The notes beneath the pieces are model-generated. The model ran no database searches. It was not told where the DNA came from and worked only from the letters and a program-made list of their open reading frames with translations. A DNA stretch of 64,000 nucleotides from NCBI GenBank assembly GCA_964057225.1, contig OZ059897.1, positions 12,338,001-12,402,000 on the forward strand, read 5' to 3'. Shown one piece after another: positions 62,501 to 64,000 of this stretch. The stretch comes from Auanema rhodensis (lineage: Eukaryota; Nematoda; Chromadorea; Rhabditida; Rhabditidae). The number at the start of each line of letters is the position of its first letter. The stretch's first letter is position 1. A program made the translations under genes and the position numbers.

Positions 62501-64000
62501 ATTATGGAAAAGTTAGAATCATCAAATCATAAAGAAGGACGTAAGTTTTAAAAATAAAAATTTTATTATAATAAAAAATTATTTTTAGAATTGAGTTCTC
62601 AATTAGAATCTCAACAACATACTATGTCAGAATTAAATGAATTAATCAAATCATTGAAGGATACTGTACAAGATTTGGAAGTTAAACTAGAAACCGTAAG
62701 ATTTGAATATTTGGTTTTAAAAATATTTTCTCATATTTCAGACAATGGATGATGTTAGAATAGCAAGAGATGATTCAGAAAGTCAGCGAATTTTACTAAA
62801 AGAAAAAGTTAAAGAATTAACAGAAACAGTTAAAATACTCGAAGAAGTTCGAAGGTTTTTCCAATATTTTTCGAATTTTAATTTTTTTTTTAATTTTTAG
62901 AGAAAAAGATATGTTAATTGATGATGTTACATCTTATAAAACAGAAAAAGAACAGAATTTAGCTAAACTTGGAAATTTGGAAGAAGATTTGAAACAAAAA
63001 AATGAAAATGTAAGCTATTTTGAAGAATTTCATTAATATTTTCTATTTTTTAGATTGATGAATTCAGAAGAATAATGGAAGATCTTAGAGAAAGTCTTGA
63101 AAAAACTAAAGAACATGCTCAAGAAAAACAAATTTTAGTTGAAAATCTAGAAGGTATCATTGAAATATTTGAAGATATATGTATATACAATATTTAATAT
63201 TTAGCTCGAGTTGAAACAATAACTGCCAGTATGACGAGTTTGGAAGAAAATCATAAAGCAGAGCTTTTACGAAGAGATGAAACAGAGAAAATCCGAGATT
63301 TGGAACAAGAACAAATTGTTCAAAATCATACGGATAATACACAAAAAGAAATTGTAAATTTATTATTTTATTTTAATTTTAAAATAATTTTTAATAGAAA
63401 CGATTGGAAAAAGAATTGAAGAATTGTGAAGAACGGTTACAAAACATGACAACGACTTATGAGAAATTAGTAGAAGACGAATCAGAATTACGGATGAAAC
63501 ATGAAGAAATGAAGTAAAAATCCATAAAATATATCAAAATTAAATAATTTTTGAATTTCAGAGATAATTTGGAGCAATCTTTGATGAAATGTAGAAAGGA
63601 AGTTGAGCATTTAAAAGATCAAAATCATCAAGAAAGAGAAGAATGGGAAGATGAACGAAAACATGTATTTCCTTTAGTATTAACTTGAATTTAAAAAACT
63701 TTTTTCAGCTTGAAAAGTCGAAAGCTAATGCTTTAGCAAATATGAAAGAAGAAATGAATACATTAGAAGAAAATATAAGAAAAGGACTTGATCGAGAAGA
63801 AATTCTTCAGAATTCTATCAGTGATCTCAATGAGCAAATTGCAGAATTACAAAGAAAAATGTTTGAATCTAATAGAACAATGGAAGAGAAAAGGTTTTTT
63901 AATTTTTAAATTTTGTTAATTTTTATAAATTTTAGTGATGATATCCAATTAAAAGAGAAAGAACTTGAAGATGAAAAGAGGAGCATAGCAGTACAAATGG
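59568..64000 (+). CDS. che-10: rootletin (ciliary rootlet coiled-coil protein), 5' part, incomplete
   Basis: Exons: 59568-59592, 59643-59749, 59797-59906, 59949-60041, 60091-60210, 60260-60330, 60382-60476, 60748-60825, 60876-60983, 61032-61127, 61230-61401, 61450-61651, 61702-61833, 61883-62006, 62054-62162, 62208-62371, 62417-62540, 62589-62695, 62742-62854, 62901-63009, 63054-63153, 63205-63353, 63398-63513, 63562-63664, 63709-63893 and 63936 to the window end. About 990 residues are visible, almost all heptad coiled coil rich in Glu, Lys, Gln and Leu. The start reads MLREASSDEVLRVPNDL. Family marks are the N-terminal RDRIEAGLEIGKRNRETVQD block and LIALWKAFTSVKRQVHDLQ, the rootletin 'ALW..F..V+RQV' region. 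Rootletin builds the striated rootlet under cilia; in nematodes that means sensory neurons. The first exon of 25 nt joins in phase and follows an acceptor. The C-terminal part lies beyond the window. Confidence 0.88.
60636..60654 (+). repeat. poly(C) tract in a rootletin intron
   Basis: Nineteen consecutive C in the 271-bp intron between exons ending at 60476 and starting at 60748. That intron is much longer than its neighbours, which are about 50 nt. The run is striking in DNA this AT-rich. Confidence 0.95.

Noticed and set aside
1-64000. Transposons, proviral remnants, CRISPR arrays
   Set aside because: I saw no reverse transcriptase, integrase or transposase motifs, no long terminal or inverted repeats, and no spaced direct-repeat array; only simple-sequence repeats.

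Overview
The window is nuclear DNA of a nematode. It is AT-rich and its genes are cut into many short exons by introns mostly of 39-60 nt that end in TTTCAG/TTTTAG. Several genes have a strong splice acceptor 1-27 nt before the ATG, the pattern expected for spliced-leader trans-splicing. The gene content agrees: a 32-kDa tandem-repeat galectin like C. elegans LEC-1, an Sra/Srab-type chemoreceptor, a FMRFamide-receptor-like GPCR and a rootletin (CHE-10 type). I do not assign a species. No provirus, DNA transposon, CRISPR array or operon-like tight gene cluster was recognised.

Layout: (1) 0.6-2.3 kb, + strand, a 59-aa PEP-19/PCP4-like IQ peptide. (2) 4.0-6.4 kb, - strand, galectin with a GC-AG intron. 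(3) 6.4-13.8 kb, a large gene-poor stretch. (4) 13.8-15.2 kb, + strand, an unrecognised coiled-coil protein with two hydrophobic segments and a LIR-like motif; it ends 271 bp from the tail of the convergent (5) 15.5-16.5 kb, - strand, a DUF3050 protein of a mainly bacterial family, with a TATA box upstream. (6) 18.4-21.6 kb, - strand, peptide GPCR. (7) 24.2-27.9 kb, a head-to-head pair: glucosidase II beta (-) and ERdj3/DNAJB11 (+), sharing a 338-bp promoter that contains a UPRE-like GACGTGG site. (8) 28.7-30.3 kb, - strand, Srab-type receptor. (9) 31.0-34.2 kb, - strand, secreted two-MAM-domain protein with a tRNA-Thr(TGT) in an intron on the opposite strand. (10) 35.0-37.6 kb, - strand, NIM1-type Ser/Thr kinase. 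(11) 40.2-42.6 kb, - strand, Golgi nucleotide-sugar transporter (SLC35A type) with a cluster of ACGT-core sites in its first intron. (12) 42.6-48.4 kb, gene-poor and T-rich. (13) 48.4-49.9 kb, + strand, LRAT-domain protein. (14) 51.4-55.1 kb, - strand, DOMON-cytochrome b561 reductase. (15) 55.1-59.5 kb, gene-poor, rich in AT repeats. (16) 59.6 kb to the window end, + strand, rootletin, incomplete at the right edge.

Functionally, the glycoprotein folding pair (glucosidase II beta, ERdj3), the nucleotide-sugar transporter and the galectin all belong to glycoprotein biology, but only the folding pair looks co-regulated. Splice sites were chosen by eye, by reading-frame continuity and by family similarity. 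Every recoverable CDS sums to a multiple of three. Exon ends are predictions until checked against transcripts.
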